From positions 1-48,627 of the IMG/VR virus record IMGVR_UViG_3300013104_000007: a stretch of 48,627 bases of DNA, one strand, 5' to 3'. The stretch is from a virus. Both the position numbers and the translations under genes were made by a program. Below, one piece after another: positions 5,899-14,824 of the stretch (within the stretch, counting starts at the first letter, position 1; every line of letters starts with the position of its first letter). A model generated the notes under the pieces. That model searched no databases. It was not told the origin of the DNA and saw only the letters and a list, made by a program, of their open reading frames with translations.

Positions 5899-8668
5899 CG
5901 AAAATGCTGGTGGGATTTATTATGAGGTTGGGGCTGATGTTGCCGATTTACTGACTGGTGCTCAGCAGGCTAATCGCGCATTTGATGATATTGGCAAGGC
6001 AGCCGACAGAACGAGTGCGCGATTAAAGAATCTCGACTCAAGCTCAAGAAGTACAGGTAAAGCAGTTGTGCGCGCGGCCAGCGACAGCTCTCAGGCTGCA
6101 AAAACCATGGAGGCACTTGGCAACGAGATTGCCATTCTTGAGGAGCGGAATAAGAACGGCGCAAGAAGTGCTGCAATTCTTTCTGCTGAATTACGTGCTG
6201 GTGCAGGTGCAACAGCAGCACAAAGGAAAGAAATCGGTCAGCTAACTGGCCAGCTTTATGACATGAAGAATGCTCAAGACCAGGGCAGCAGATCTTCTTC
6301 TGGTCTAAAGACTGGCATTAGTGCCATAGCTGCAGCAATCTCCATTTCCCAGATAATCTCTTATGCTAAAGCATTTCTTGATACTGCCGATGCTATGACG
6401 CAATTGCAAGCGCGCATTGACCGCTTGGTTCCAAGCGCTGAGCAAGGGCGAGCAACTTTCCAGGCGCTGTCCATGATTGCCTCGCAGACAGGTGCAAGCC
6501 TTCAGGATACTGCAAAGCTCTGGGAGCAGTTAACAACATCGCTAAAATCGGCTGGCGCAACAAATGGACAGATTCTTGCGCTGACCGATACTCTGCAAAA
6601 AATTGGCCGAATTGGCGGATCATCTTCAGAGGAAATGGCAAACGCACTTCGCCAGTTCGGTCAGTCGATTGCCAGTGGCACGATTCGCGCAGAAGAGTTC
6701 AACTCCATCCTGGAGCAGATGCCAGAGCTTGCACGCCAGATAGCTTCAGGTCTTGGTGTTTCAGTTGGTGAATTACGCAAGCGTATGCTTGAAGGTAAGT
6801 TGAGCGCCGAGGATGCGCTTAATGCCATTATGAAGCAAACCGGTAGTGTTAATGCTGAGTTTGAAAAGCTACCTCGCACAGTTGGCCAGGCCACAAACAG
6901 CATGAATATTGCTTTTGCTGATTTGGTTAAGTCAATCAACGATGCAACTGGTGCAAGTGGGCTAATGGTTCGCGTGATTGATGACCTGGCATCTGCTATC
7001 GATTACATGGCAGGCAAGACACAGACGGCATCGCAGCGAATGGCTGACCTCACAAGCACCGGCGAGATGTACGCCCGCCGCGCTAAAACATGGGCGGCTA
7101 TTGGTTTGGATGGATGGTCGGAGCAGGCGGAAGGTATTAGCGTTGTCAGTAATAAGGCTGCCATGCTGATTGGCGATCTGGATAAAGTGACAAAAGCTAA
7201 CGCCGAAGCAACCAAGCCAATCAAGGTTAGTGGCTCTCAGGGTGATAGCAAAGAGCTTCAAAAACTGGAGAAAACAACTGCGCGCAAACTGGAGTTGTCG
7301 AAGCTTGAAGGTGAGGCGCGCGCAAGGTTGCAGGCGCAATATGATGCGGAAGATGCTGGAGTAACTGATTCTAAGCGCATCAAAGCATTGCAGGACCAGT
7401 ATGCAGCGATTGAAAACACAACTTCAGCAATGAAGGCTGGTAATACTGAGGCCAAGAAATCTGATACGCAACAGGCATCAATTAATAATAAATTAGAGGA
7501 AATGCGCCAGCGCTCTGAAGCTGCTGCTACCACTACGGCAGAAATGAGCCGCCAGCAAACAATACTGCGTGCCCAGCAATCGCTTGGCGAAAGTGCAACG
7601 CAGGCGCAAATTCAGCTCGCTGGTGAGTATGCGGCTAAAACATATGACAATGCTAAAGCATTGCGAGATCAGGCGGCAGCAGAGAAGCAAAAACAAGATA
7701 TCCAGCGCCAGTTCCAGCAAATACAAACGCAGGCAAGTCCTGTCACTGGTCTTGATAATACATTTCAGCAGCAAATGCAGACCATCGACCAGTATAAGCA
7801 ACTTTATCCACAAAAAATTGCTGAAGCTGAAGCTGCACGCGCCAAAATTGAACAGCAGTACCGTGACCAGCGCATGACACTAATGTGGGCTGAGTGGCAG
7901 CAGCAGAATGTTGCGGCACAGTTGTTTGGCGAGGTGCTAGATACATCACTTAACACAGTATCCAGTTCAATTACTGGCGTTTTGAACGGAACACAAAGCC
8001 TTAATGATGCCCTTTATAACGTCGCTAATACTGTCCTCAGCACAATCGTAAGCGCCTTCGTTCAGATGGGTGCAGACTGGGTACGATCATCTGTTATGGG
8101 TGCGGCTGCACAGACCTCAGCAATAGCTACCACTACAGCAGCATCGGTAGCTGGCACAGCAACCACCACAGCAGCCAGTACGGCAGCAGCGGGAACGACG
8201 ATGGCAGCATGGTTGCCAGCGGCACTTGTGGCCTCTATCGGCTCGTTTGGTGCGGCGGCGGTGGTTGGTGGCGCGGCATTGCTTGCTGCCTTTGGATTGG
8301 TAGCAGGTTTGTCCGGCAAGCGCAAAAATGGTGGGCCGGTAACGGCCGGCGGTATGTATCAGGTGGGTGAGGGTGGCATGCCTGAAATCTATCAGGCGTC
8401 AAATGGTCGTCAGTATATGATTCCTGGCGATAATGGCTCTGTAATCAGTAACCGCGACCTGATGAGCGGAAGCGGTCAGCCATCTGGTGGCCTGGTAGTG
8501 TACAATAACGTGACAAATAACAGCTCAGCAAACGTAACCACAAGTGCACAGCAAAATGGCGATGGCTCACTGACAATAAGCACGTTTGTTTCTGATATGA
8601 ACGAGGGCGGACCGGCTTCACAGGCAATACTTGCAAACTTTGCCACACAACGTAAGGCGACAGAATAA
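5891..8668 (+). CDS. Tail tape measure protein
   Basis: 925 residues. The N-terminal part has long Gln/Lys/Ala-rich helices. The conserved tape-measure domain lies near residues 165-355, with LQDTAKLWEQLTTSLKSAG and GTIRAEEFNSILEQMPELA. Coiled-coil runs follow, then an Ala/Thr-rich hydrophobic stretch near residues 735-810 (ATTTAASVAGTATTTAA and WLPAALVASIGSFGAAAVVGG) that could form membrane-inserting helices. At roughly 0.15 nm per residue, the family rule, the tail would be about 140 nm if the protein is not trimmed. It is the longest gene in the window and defines the siphovirus type. Confidence 0.93.
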   Translation: MANENAGGIYYEVGADVADLLTGAQQANRAFDDIGKAADRTSARLKNLDSSSRSTGKAVVRAASDSSQAAKTMEALGNEIAILEERNKNGARSAAILSAELRAGAGATAAQRKEIGQLTGQLYDMKNAQDQGSRSSSGLKTGISAIAAAISISQIISYAKAFLDTADAMTQLQARIDRLVPSAEQGRATFQALSMIASQTGASLQDTAKLWEQLTTSLKSAGATNGQILALTDTLQKIGRIGGSSSEEMANALRQFGQSIASGTIRAEEFNSILEQMPELARQIASGLGVSVGELRKRMLEGKLSAEDALNAIMKQTGSVNAEFEKLPRTVGQATNSMNIAFADLVKSINDATGASGLMVRVIDDLASAIDYMAGKTQTASQRMADLTSTGEMYARRAKTWAAIGLDGWSEQAEGISVVSNKAAMLIGDLDKVTKANAEATKPIKVSGSQGDSKELQKLEKTTARKLELSKLEGEARARLQAQYDAEDAGVTDSKRIKALQDQYAAIENTTSAMKAGNTEAKKSDTQQASINNKLEEMRQRSEAAATTTAEMSRQQTILRAQQSLGESATQAQIQLAGEYAAKTYDNAKALRDQAAAEKQKQDIQRQFQQIQTQASPVTGLDNTFQQQMQTIDQYKQLYPQKIAEAEAARAKIEQQYRDQRMTLMWAEWQQQNVAAQLFGEVLDTSLNTVSSSITGVLNGTQSLNDALYNVANTVLSTIVSAFVQMGADWVRSSVMGAAAQTSAIATTTAASVAGTATTTAASTAAAGTTMAAWLPAALVASIGSFGAAAVVGGAALLAAFGLVAGLSGKRKNGGPVTAGGMYQVGEGGMPEIYQASNGRQYMIPGDNGSVISNRDLMSGSGQPSGGLVVYNNVTNNSSANVTTSAQQNGDGSLTISTFVSDMNEGGPASQAILANFATQRKATE

Positions 8669-9144
8669 TGGCTATACCTTACCCATCATGGCTTCCTCTG
8701 GCCCAGCGCGCCAGCAAGCAAATGACATTTGACACCGGTTTCCGTACTGACCAGCCAGCCGTTGGCGCGCCAATTTTTCAAAAGCTGACGGATGACCTGA
8801 AAACACAGTGGAGCCTGAGCTGGATTTTTACACTCCAGCAGGAGCGTGCATTCCAGTTATGGCTGCGCAGCCCTGATTATCTTGATAACTGCGTTGAGTG
8901 GTTCACCATGCCGCTAGACATCGGCGGGAGTGGTCTGCAAGAACAGGAACTGCATTTCACTACATACCCTGTGCAGACATCAATTAATGGTGGCACTGTA
9001 ACATGGACAGCGACAGTTGTAGCTCGCGAGCTTCAGAACAGCGATGATGAATTCGACGATATTATTATTGAGTTGTCGCCTGAATGGTATTCTTGGCTGG
9101 ATGAGGTTGTTAACCGTGACCTGCCACAATACGAGGCCGCATAA
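8668..9144 (+). CDS. Minor tail protein (lambda gpM-like position)
   Basis: 158 residues, starting on the last base of the tape measure stop. The sequence MAIPYPSWLPLAQRASKQMTF, with WSLSWIFTLQQERAFQLWLRSPDYL in the middle, is a family seen directly after tape measure genes in siphoviruses; it forms part of the distal tail. Its beta-rich C-half fits a distal-tail ring. The next gene starts at its last base. Position and size give the role; the sequence family is not named with certainty. Confidence 0.7.
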   Translation: MAIPYPSWLPLAQRASKQMTFDTGFRTDQPAVGAPIFQKLTDDLKTQWSLSWIFTLQQERAFQLWLRSPDYLDNCVEWFTMPLDIGGSGLQEQELHFTTYPVQTSINGGTVTWTATVVARELQNSDDEFDDIIIELSPEWYSWLDEVVNRDLPQYEAA

Positions 9145-9614
9145 TGCCGACATTTCGTGAGTATAAATCGACACGCCCAAGTCGGGCTATGTATGACACT
9201 ATCAGCTTCAGTCATACATCATTTGGCAACATCTATCTTGTTGCCGACCAGCAAAAAGTTATGGTTTTTGAGGGGCGGGAATATCAGCCAGTAAGAATGG
9301 ATGTTGTGCAGAGCCAGCAGAGCGATACGCCCGTAATCACGGCGACCGTTAAGTTTTCACGCCTTGCTCAGGACTTCAAACAGAAGCTAAAACTATGGCG
9401 CGGATCTAGCCGTGTTTCGCCAATAACGTGCACATACAAACGTTATGATGCTATCGACCCCAATACGCCTCTTAAGCCATGGATGCTTTACGTTTCATCC
9501 GTGTCTATGGATGACACTGATGTAACTGTTAGCGTGACGATAAAAAACCCGATGAACAACAATATTTCGGTAATTTACACTGCTGATGAATTTCCTGGTC
9601 TAGTCAATGCGTAA
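9144..9614 (+). CDS. Tail tip protein of the DUF1833 type
   Basis: 156 residues. It matches the DUF1833 pattern as I know it: an early DTISFSHTSFGNIYLV, then FEGREYQPVRMDVVQSQQS and late DTDVTVSVTIKNPMNNNI. Members sit between the gpM-like gene and the NlpC/P60 gene, and are counterparts of lambda gpL. The end overlaps the next gene by eight bases. Confidence 0.75.
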   Translation: MPTFREYKSTRPSRAMYDTISFSHTSFGNIYLVADQQKVMVFEGREYQPVRMDVVQSQQSDTPVITATVKFSRLAQDFKQKLKLWRGSSRVSPITCTYKRYDAIDPNTPLKPWMLYVSSVSMDDTDVTVSVTIKNPMNNNISVIYTADEFPGLVNA

Positions 9615-9999
9615 CGAAGAATTCATCGAGATAACCATTGGAAAGCCTTGGGCCAACAGGTCCTGTAATTTCGAACGCGTAGATTGCTGGGGCTTGGTCT
9701 GTCTGTACTTTTTACACGTAAAAGGCATCAACATACATCACACTGATAAATATGATGCTGATGAGGATTTCATTACGTGCTTCGCCGAAGAGGTTTCGTT
9801 CTGGAGTCTTTGCGACACATCTCACTCAGCGGATATCTTCGTTGCGTATGTTGGCAGCATGCCTGCGCATGTAGGACTTGTTATGGACGGCATGGCATAT
9901 CACTCCCGAGCCGAATCAAGTCACGTCAGATTTGATAAGATAAGAACCATCGAAAGGCTGTTCACTAAAGTGGAATATTATAACTATGCCGTTAATTGA
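9607..9999 (+). CDS. NlpC/P60-type tail tip peptidase
   Basis: 130 residues. The catalytic Cys is in FERVDCWGLVCLYF near residue 30, and the His is in PAHVGLVMDGMAYHS near residue 100, the spacing of NlpC/P60 cysteine peptidases such as the C-terminal domain of lambda gpK. It would cut peptidoglycan peptides during DNA entry or help tip assembly. The N-terminal JAB/MPN domain found in lambda gpK is absent, so this is the short form. It overlaps the next gene by 14 bases. Confidence 0.85.
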   Translation: MRNEEFIEITIGKPWANRSCNFERVDCWGLVCLYFLHVKGINIHHTDKYDADEDFITCFAEEVSFWSLCDTSHSADIFVAYVGSMPAHVGLVMDGMAYHSRAESSHVRFDKIRTIERLFTKVEYYNYAVN

Positions 10000-12478
10000 A
10001 ATTCAGCGCGTTCCTGGAATGCCAAAAGAGCGCCATAGTATTGGTGAAGGCGAAAATCTCCATACCTGGCTTGAGAGCCAACCTTTGCATTCAGACGTCA
10101 GAATCACCCTTAATGGCCATGAGATTGGTGACCATGATGATATTGATATCACTCTGTCTGAGCATGATCATGTTGTCATTTATGATCAGCCAAAGGGCGG
10201 CGACCTGATAAAAACATTGCTTAACCCTCTTGAGCACCTGAACCCGATCAAGTTCACACAAAAGGTTTTCTCTGCACTACGCGGAGGCAATAATGCTGGT
10301 TCTTATCCCGGTCAGGCAAAAACCTCACCTAACACCAGCCTTAAGCAGCAAACTAACATTGCCCGCAACGGCGAAGCTCGTCCAGACAGTTACGGTCAGG
10401 TTCGTGCTTTTCCTGACCTTATCCAGGAATCATCATTCGAATACATCAACAACATCAAGAAAGTTACAGAGTGGATGGACTTCGGAATAGGAAGCTATGA
10501 CATTACATCAGTTAGGTATTCGGAATCTAACCTCGGGTCATTTGCTGGCGCTTCATATTCCATATATCAGCCTGGCCAGACAATACCGCTGATTACTGAA
10601 GTTTTTTCATTCGATGATATTGACGGTCAGGAGCTGCCCGGACCTAATGAAAGTGGCGACTTTCCCGTCCAGACGGCAACAACTAACAATGTGACATCGG
10701 GAGAATTTTCTGGAGGACAGGCAAGAGTAACAATCCCTAAGAATTCCGCATTTGACTATTTTTATGATCTGGCAAAGCCCCACTCGGTTTCATTTATTAT
10801 AAATCTTACTTACAACACAGTTTCTGGGACAGTAACACGAAATGTTACTGTGTATGCCGATTTATATAACGCCACGACAACAACATCCGGTACGCCTGCA
10901 TCTCAGTATTATAATTTTTTCTTCAACAACCTTGGAGGCTCTGATCTTGCTGGCGTTCCAGCGGATGCAACAGTCAACACAACCATATTTACGCTTAATG
11001 ATAATCAGACGCTTACAGTAGGCCCTTCGTTTGCCCCCGTTCCTGCTGAACAAATTTGGGTTCACTTGAATGCCCAACTTGGAACCGGCGATTATGCAAG
11101 GACTACTGTCACCTGGTGGAAGATTGATGATAATAACAATCAAATACCAGGGACATACGAGTTCATGAACGTTGGCCTAAATAATGACGGTGAAAACTCT
11201 GATAACAAATATGGAACATTTAAATTTACACCTGCTGCGGGTTATGGACGCTACGCAGTTCAGTTGGTAAGGACAAACAACAGTAACGCAACATCAATTT
11301 TAAATGTTGAAGCCATCCAAATGGTCAGGCAGCGATTTAATGTTGTTTATCCAAATGACACGCTTGTGACTGTAACTGTTTCAGCTACTGAGCGCGCAAC
11401 AAGTCAACGCGAGAGAAAATATAACGCACTGATAACACGCAAGACAATATCATACAGTCAAGCAACTGGTGCTATTGACTACACGCTAAGAGCATCTAGA
11501 AACTTTGCTGATGCTGTTATGCATTCATGGATTGTAATTGCCGGATTACCTCTTTCTCAGATAGATGCACAAACTTTATACCAGATATCATCCTCATTGG
11601 CCGATGAGCGACTTGGATACTTTGACTATACGTTTGATGATGAAGATGTAAGTATTGGTGAAAGGATTCAGACCATTTGCGACGCTGCTCGCGTTGTTTG
11701 CTTCTGGGATGATGGCGTTCTCTCTTTTGTCAGGGATGAGGCCAGGCCATATCCATCCACAGTATTCAATACTCGCAACATGACCGCAGATCAGTACGCT
11801 ATTACTTATGATATGACGCTGCCAGGTGGTTTTGATGGTGTAGAAATTCAGTACAGAGACCCATTAACCAATAAGCAGGGATTTGTGCGCTACCGTGTTT
11901 CTGAAAATGATGTTGTACCAGGAAGAGGGAGCAAGCAGAAGAAGATCTCCATGATGTTTGTTCGCAATCTTTACCAGGCAACTGACCGCGCAATTCTTGA
12001 ATGTCGAAGGCTTATTTATCAGCGACTTAGCATGAACATCACTGCTATGGCCGATGCTGAATGGCTTAATATCGGCGAGATGATTCAGGTTGTTGATATG
12101 TTTGATTCAAACCAACAGTCAGGTGAGATTCTAGGCAGACAGGATGATGTTTTTTACACATCTGAGTCTATCAACTTCACAGGTAACATGTTTGTTGTTG
12201 TAACTGACCGGCTTGGAAACGTCACGCAACGTTATGCAGCATCGCCAGTTGAGGGTAGCAGAAAAGCTTTTCGTGCATCTCTGCCACCAATAGATCTTGC
12301 TATTTGGGATGGCAAAAATGTACAGAGTCCATCCAGGTATGCAATAGCCACGGATGAAGAGTTGAACAAAACATTGTGGGTGATATCCAGTAAAAATCCT
12401 GGAAACGGTGGCAAGAATACACTTTCGGTCAGCGAGTACAGTGATGAGATGTACAACTATAACAACCCGCCAAGCTAA
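9986..12478 (+). CDS. Tail tip / central fibre protein (gpJ-like) with beta-grasp N-terminus
   Basis: 830 residues. Residues 1-70 look like a beta-grasp (ubiquitin-like) domain, including VRITLNGHEIGDHDDIDITLSEHDHVVIYD. It is followed by a short amphipathic segment (GGDLIKTLLNPLEHL), as in lambda gpI. After that the gpJ-type tail core begins (NGEARPDSYGQVRAFPDLIQE). Later come FDGVEIQYRDPLTNKQGFV and the phage_tail_3-like core WLNIGEMIQVVDMFDSNQQSG. This looks like a fusion of gpI-like and gpJ-like parts. It carries no long C-terminal receptor domain; receptor binding is probably left to the tailspike behind it. Confidence 0.82.
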   Translation: MPLIEIQRVPGMPKERHSIGEGENLHTWLESQPLHSDVRITLNGHEIGDHDDIDITLSEHDHVVIYDQPKGGDLIKTLLNPLEHLNPIKFTQKVFSALRGGNNAGSYPGQAKTSPNTSLKQQTNIARNGEARPDSYGQVRAFPDLIQESSFEYINNIKKVTEWMDFGIGSYDITSVRYSESNLGSFAGASYSIYQPGQTIPLITEVFSFDDIDGQELPGPNESGDFPVQTATTNNVTSGEFSGGQARVTIPKNSAFDYFYDLAKPHSVSFIINLTYNTVSGTVTRNVTVYADLYNATTTTSGTPASQYYNFFFNNLGGSDLAGVPADATVNTTIFTLNDNQTLTVGPSFAPVPAEQIWVHLNAQLGTGDYARTTVTWWKIDDNNNQIPGTYEFMNVGLNNDGENSDNKYGTFKFTPAAGYGRYAVQLVRTNNSNATSILNVEAIQMVRQRFNVVYPNDTLVTVTVSATERATSQRERKYNALITRKTISYSQATGAIDYTLRASRNFADAVMHSWIVIAGLPLSQIDAQTLYQISSSLADERLGYFDYTFDDEDVSIGERIQTICDAARVVCFWDDGVLSFVRDEARPYPSTVFNTRNMTADQYAITYDMTLPGGFDGVEIQYRDPLTNKQGFVRYRVSENDVVPGRGSKQKKISMMFVRNLYQATDRAILECRRLIYQRLSMNITAMADAEWLNIGEMIQVVDMFDSNQQSGEILGRQDDVFYTSESINFTGNMFVVVTDRLGNVTQRYAASPVEGSRKAFRASLPPIDLAIWDGKNVQSPSRYAIATDEELNKTLWVISSKNPGNGGKNTLSVSEYSDEMYNYNNPPS

Positions 12479-12488
12479 GTAATGGTCA

Positions 12489-12497
12489 TGATATACT
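12489..12497 (+). promoter_or_regulatory. Late-type promoter before the tailspike
   Basis: TGATATACT, an extended -10 of the late type, 33 bases before the tailspike start, with no convincing -35. Confidence 0.5.
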
Positions 12498-12529
12498 GCA
12501 CATTAAATTAAATACCAGAGAGAACAGAA

Positions 12530-14452
12530 ATGGCGACTACACCAACGACAAATCCGATTCCAAGTGAGTCACCACGCGACCTTAAGTTTAATGCCGGGAA
12601 GGTGGATGAATTTGTAAATTCATATTCAGTCTATTACACAGACAGGTTTGGCAATCAAAGACGGACACTTGAGGGTATTCGCCAGACAGCAAGCCAGGCT
12701 GCGTCACTGTTTGGGTATATTACGCTTGACAGTTTCGAGGATGGGGCAACGCTTACCGTTGGCAACCAGGTTTTGCGTTATGAGGCAACAGGCGAATATT
12801 ACCGCTGGGATGGGCCTTTCCCGAAAACTGTTGCTCCTGGTTCAACCCCATCATCATCAGGAGGCGTGGGGTCTGGCGCGTGGATTAGTGTTGGTGATGC
12901 ATCGCTTCGTTCCAACCTTGCATCATCAACTGGTGCAACTCTTGTAGGATTCTCTGCATCACTGACTGTTGCACAAAGACTTACACAGATGGCAACATTC
13001 ATGCCAATTCTGAAGGATAACGGTGCAGCAGGAAACGGCACGACTAACGATGCCTCTGCATTATTTGCCCTTTCAGGTAATTACATTGCTACACCTGGTG
13101 TCTATTACATCAATACATCAGGAACAATTAACGCAAAAATTCACATGATGGATGGCGCAAAGTTTCTTGTTGGAACTGGAGTAATATTAACCTTTGCGCA
13201 GGCAGTGAATGCTAACGACGAGCAAAAAATATTTAAGTATGCATCTCTTTCAACATCAAGAATTAATTTAAATGTAAATTCAAGGGTTTCTCTTGGATGG
13301 TTCGATCATGCGCTTGACGGAACTGAAGACTGGTCAGCGATAATGAACCACATCATAGCAGCTTCTGGGGTTTTCGGTCGTGAAATTTACTGCGGCCCAG
13401 GACGCCGGCTGTTGAATAATCCTGTAAATCTACAGGATAAAAACTACATCACTATTTATGGTAACGGCAAAGGAATCAGGTCAAATATTGAGTATGAAAA
13501 AGCTCCTCCTGCCGGAAATGGAGCTGTCACGACATATCCTGGTGGTTCAGCTCAATTTTCAATTGGTGTTAATAACACAATTGCATTTTCTCTTCCTGCC
13601 ACATCCACAACCAATTATAGAAGCTCTGGAAATGTAATCAAAGGCTTAACCATAAGCGGCCACAATTCTCCATCAGTTACGCAATATGGGATTTCAATCC
13701 AGTCTGACAATGATGGCTATACCATTAGCGATAATTGCATTATTAATGTGCGTGGTTTTGGTATAAACATTAAAGGTAATGATGCGCTTGATATGCATGG
13801 CAACTGGATTGCCGAATGTCGTTCGCCGCTGTTTATGAACGGCGGAAAAGAATCTAAGGTTGAAAACAACATATTTGGTGGAATGCCAACGGGGATAACC
13901 TGCGACATCCAGGACCAGATAAGACTCAACTTTACTGGCAACAATCTTGCACCAGATGGCTATACCGCTCTTAATCTGCTTAATGTTCGCAATGGGGTGT
14001 CTAGTGGCAACATTATTACAGGAAGGTTTGCCGGTCTGGTGACCATGTTTACTTCTAATTTAAACATATTCTCTGGCAACACCTTCCGTGTACCAAATGA
14101 TGAAGTTACTGACTGGACGACAGGGAAAGGCGCTTGGGCATCAACAAATTACGACCCTCAAAACAGGGATATTCTTTATGGTGTAATTTATCTTTCTGGA
14201 TCAAATGACAACATCTTTTCCGACTGTACATTACAGGCTTATGTTTCTGGCACAAACCCTGTGGTAATCAGGCTTAAGTCACCAAGTCTGAATAATATTT
14301 TCAGTAACATTCGCCTTGTCATGGCTTCAGCTTCTACCCAAGCTATCACAATTGAAGCTGGTTCTAACAACAATCAATTTATGAACGCTTCGCGCTCAAC
14401 TGAAGTGGCAAACAGTGGTACAAACACACAGTTTATAGCATATCGAACATAG
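12530..14452 (+). CDS. Tailspike, beta-helix, probable polysaccharide depolymerase
   Basis: 640 residues, with an AGAGAGAACAGAA ribosome site. The first 110 residues form the conserved attachment part of enterobacterial tailspikes (IPSESPRDLKFNAGKVDEF, YYTDRFGNQRRTLEGI, SGGVGSGAWISVGD). From about residue 165 the pattern AGNGTTNDASALFAL opens a right-handed beta-helix, with repeated Asn-Gly-rich rungs (GNVIKGLTISGHNSPS, NDGYTISDNCIINV, NGVSSGNIITGRF, SGNTFRVPNDE). Such proteins bind and usually cleave O-antigen or capsule. Catalytic residues cannot be assigned from sequence alone. The attachment part is exchangeable among phages, so the C-terminal part sets host range. Confidence 0.85.
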   Translation: MATTPTTNPIPSESPRDLKFNAGKVDEFVNSYSVYYTDRFGNQRRTLEGIRQTASQAASLFGYITLDSFEDGATLTVGNQVLRYEATGEYYRWDGPFPKTVAPGSTPSSSGGVGSGAWISVGDASLRSNLASSTGATLVGFSASLTVAQRLTQMATFMPILKDNGAAGNGTTNDASALFALSGNYIATPGVYYINTSGTINAKIHMMDGAKFLVGTGVILTFAQAVNANDEQKIFKYASLSTSRINLNVNSRVSLGWFDHALDGTEDWSAIMNHIIAASGVFGREIYCGPGRRLLNNPVNLQDKNYITIYGNGKGIRSNIEYEKAPPAGNGAVTTYPGGSAQFSIGVNNTIAFSLPATSTTNYRSSGNVIKGLTISGHNSPSVTQYGISIQSDNDGYTISDNCIINVRGFGINIKGNDALDMHGNWIAECRSPLFMNGGKESKVENNIFGGMPTGITCDIQDQIRLNFTGNNLAPDGYTALNLLNVRNGVSSGNIITGRFAGLVTMFTSNLNIFSGNTFRVPNDEVTDWTTGKGAWASTNYDPQNRDILYGVIYLSGSNDNIFSDCTLQAYVSGTNPVVIRLKSPSLNNIFSNIRLVMASASTQAITIEAGSNNNQFMNASRSTEVANSGTNTQFIAYRT

Positions 14453-14489
14453 TCTTATTGACTTTATCTACTGCGCGGAGTTAACCTGA

Positions 14490-14514
14490 AGCCCTCAAAC
14501 AAGAGGGCTTTTTT
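14490..14514 (+). terminator. Terminator after the tailspike; overlaps the next ribosome site
   Basis: GCCCTC (14491-14496), loop, GAGGGC (14503-14508), then six T. The GAGGG of the 3' arm is also the only Shine-Dalgarno match for ATG 14515, seven bases away. Confidence 0.88.
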
Positions 14515-14754
14515 ATGCGAACAATTCAGGAAATGAGAGAGAAATACTGGTCAGGCGTGAAAACGCTTTGGCCTGCAAAGCACGGCAAGGTTGCCGTGCC
14601 GTTCTGCTGGGAAGGAATCCGGCCAGACCCGGAAATTATGTTGCATGTTCATGGCGCCGCCAGGGCAGGCGAGTGGCAGCAGGCCAACTATTATCTGACT
14701 GCAGCATATCAAGGCGGCCCAGAAAACGACGAATTCTGGAATCAATTTATCTGA
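14515..14754 (+). CDS. Small hypothetical protein of 79 residues
   Basis: It starts at ATG 14515 directly after the terminator T-run; its ribosome site is the 3' arm of that terminator. The sequence has MRTIQEMREKYWSGVKTLWPA and ends GGPENDEFWNQFI, with many aromatic residues and no recognisable domain. A possible alternative start is ATG 14533. Transcripts reading through the terminator would be needed to express it from the late operon; a weak -35-like TTGACT (14458-14463) lies upstream but its -10 is poor. Confidence 0.65.
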   Translation: MRTIQEMREKYWSGVKTLWPAKHGKVAVPFCWEGIRPDPEIMLHVHGAARAGEWQQANYYLTAAYQGGPENDEFWNQFI

Positions 14755-14769
14755 CATTTAAAATAAATG

Positions 14770-14823
14770 TTGACCTCCTGTGTCGTAGATAATAATCTAC
14801 TACCACACAAACACAGGAGGTCA
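14770..14823 (+). promoter_or_regulatory. Operator and ribosome-site-sequestering hairpin in the ParB-like leader
   Basis: TGACCTCCTGTGT (14771-14783) and ACACAGGAGGTCA (14811-14823) are a perfect 13-base inverted repeat. The right arm contains the AGGAGG site of ATG 14825. Between them is GTAGAT-AATA-ATCTAC (14785-14800), a perfect palindrome of the early element. A weak promoter, TTGACC (14770-14775), 17 bases, TAATCT (14793-14798), overlaps both. If transcription starts upstream of 14770, the transcript would hide its own ribosome site. Confidence 0.7.
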
Positions 14824-14824
14824 C

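Noticed and set aside
5850-5900. A programmed frameshift as in lambda G/GT before the tape measure
   Set aside because: No slippery heptamer with a following extension frame was seen; a single frame reaches the tape measure start.
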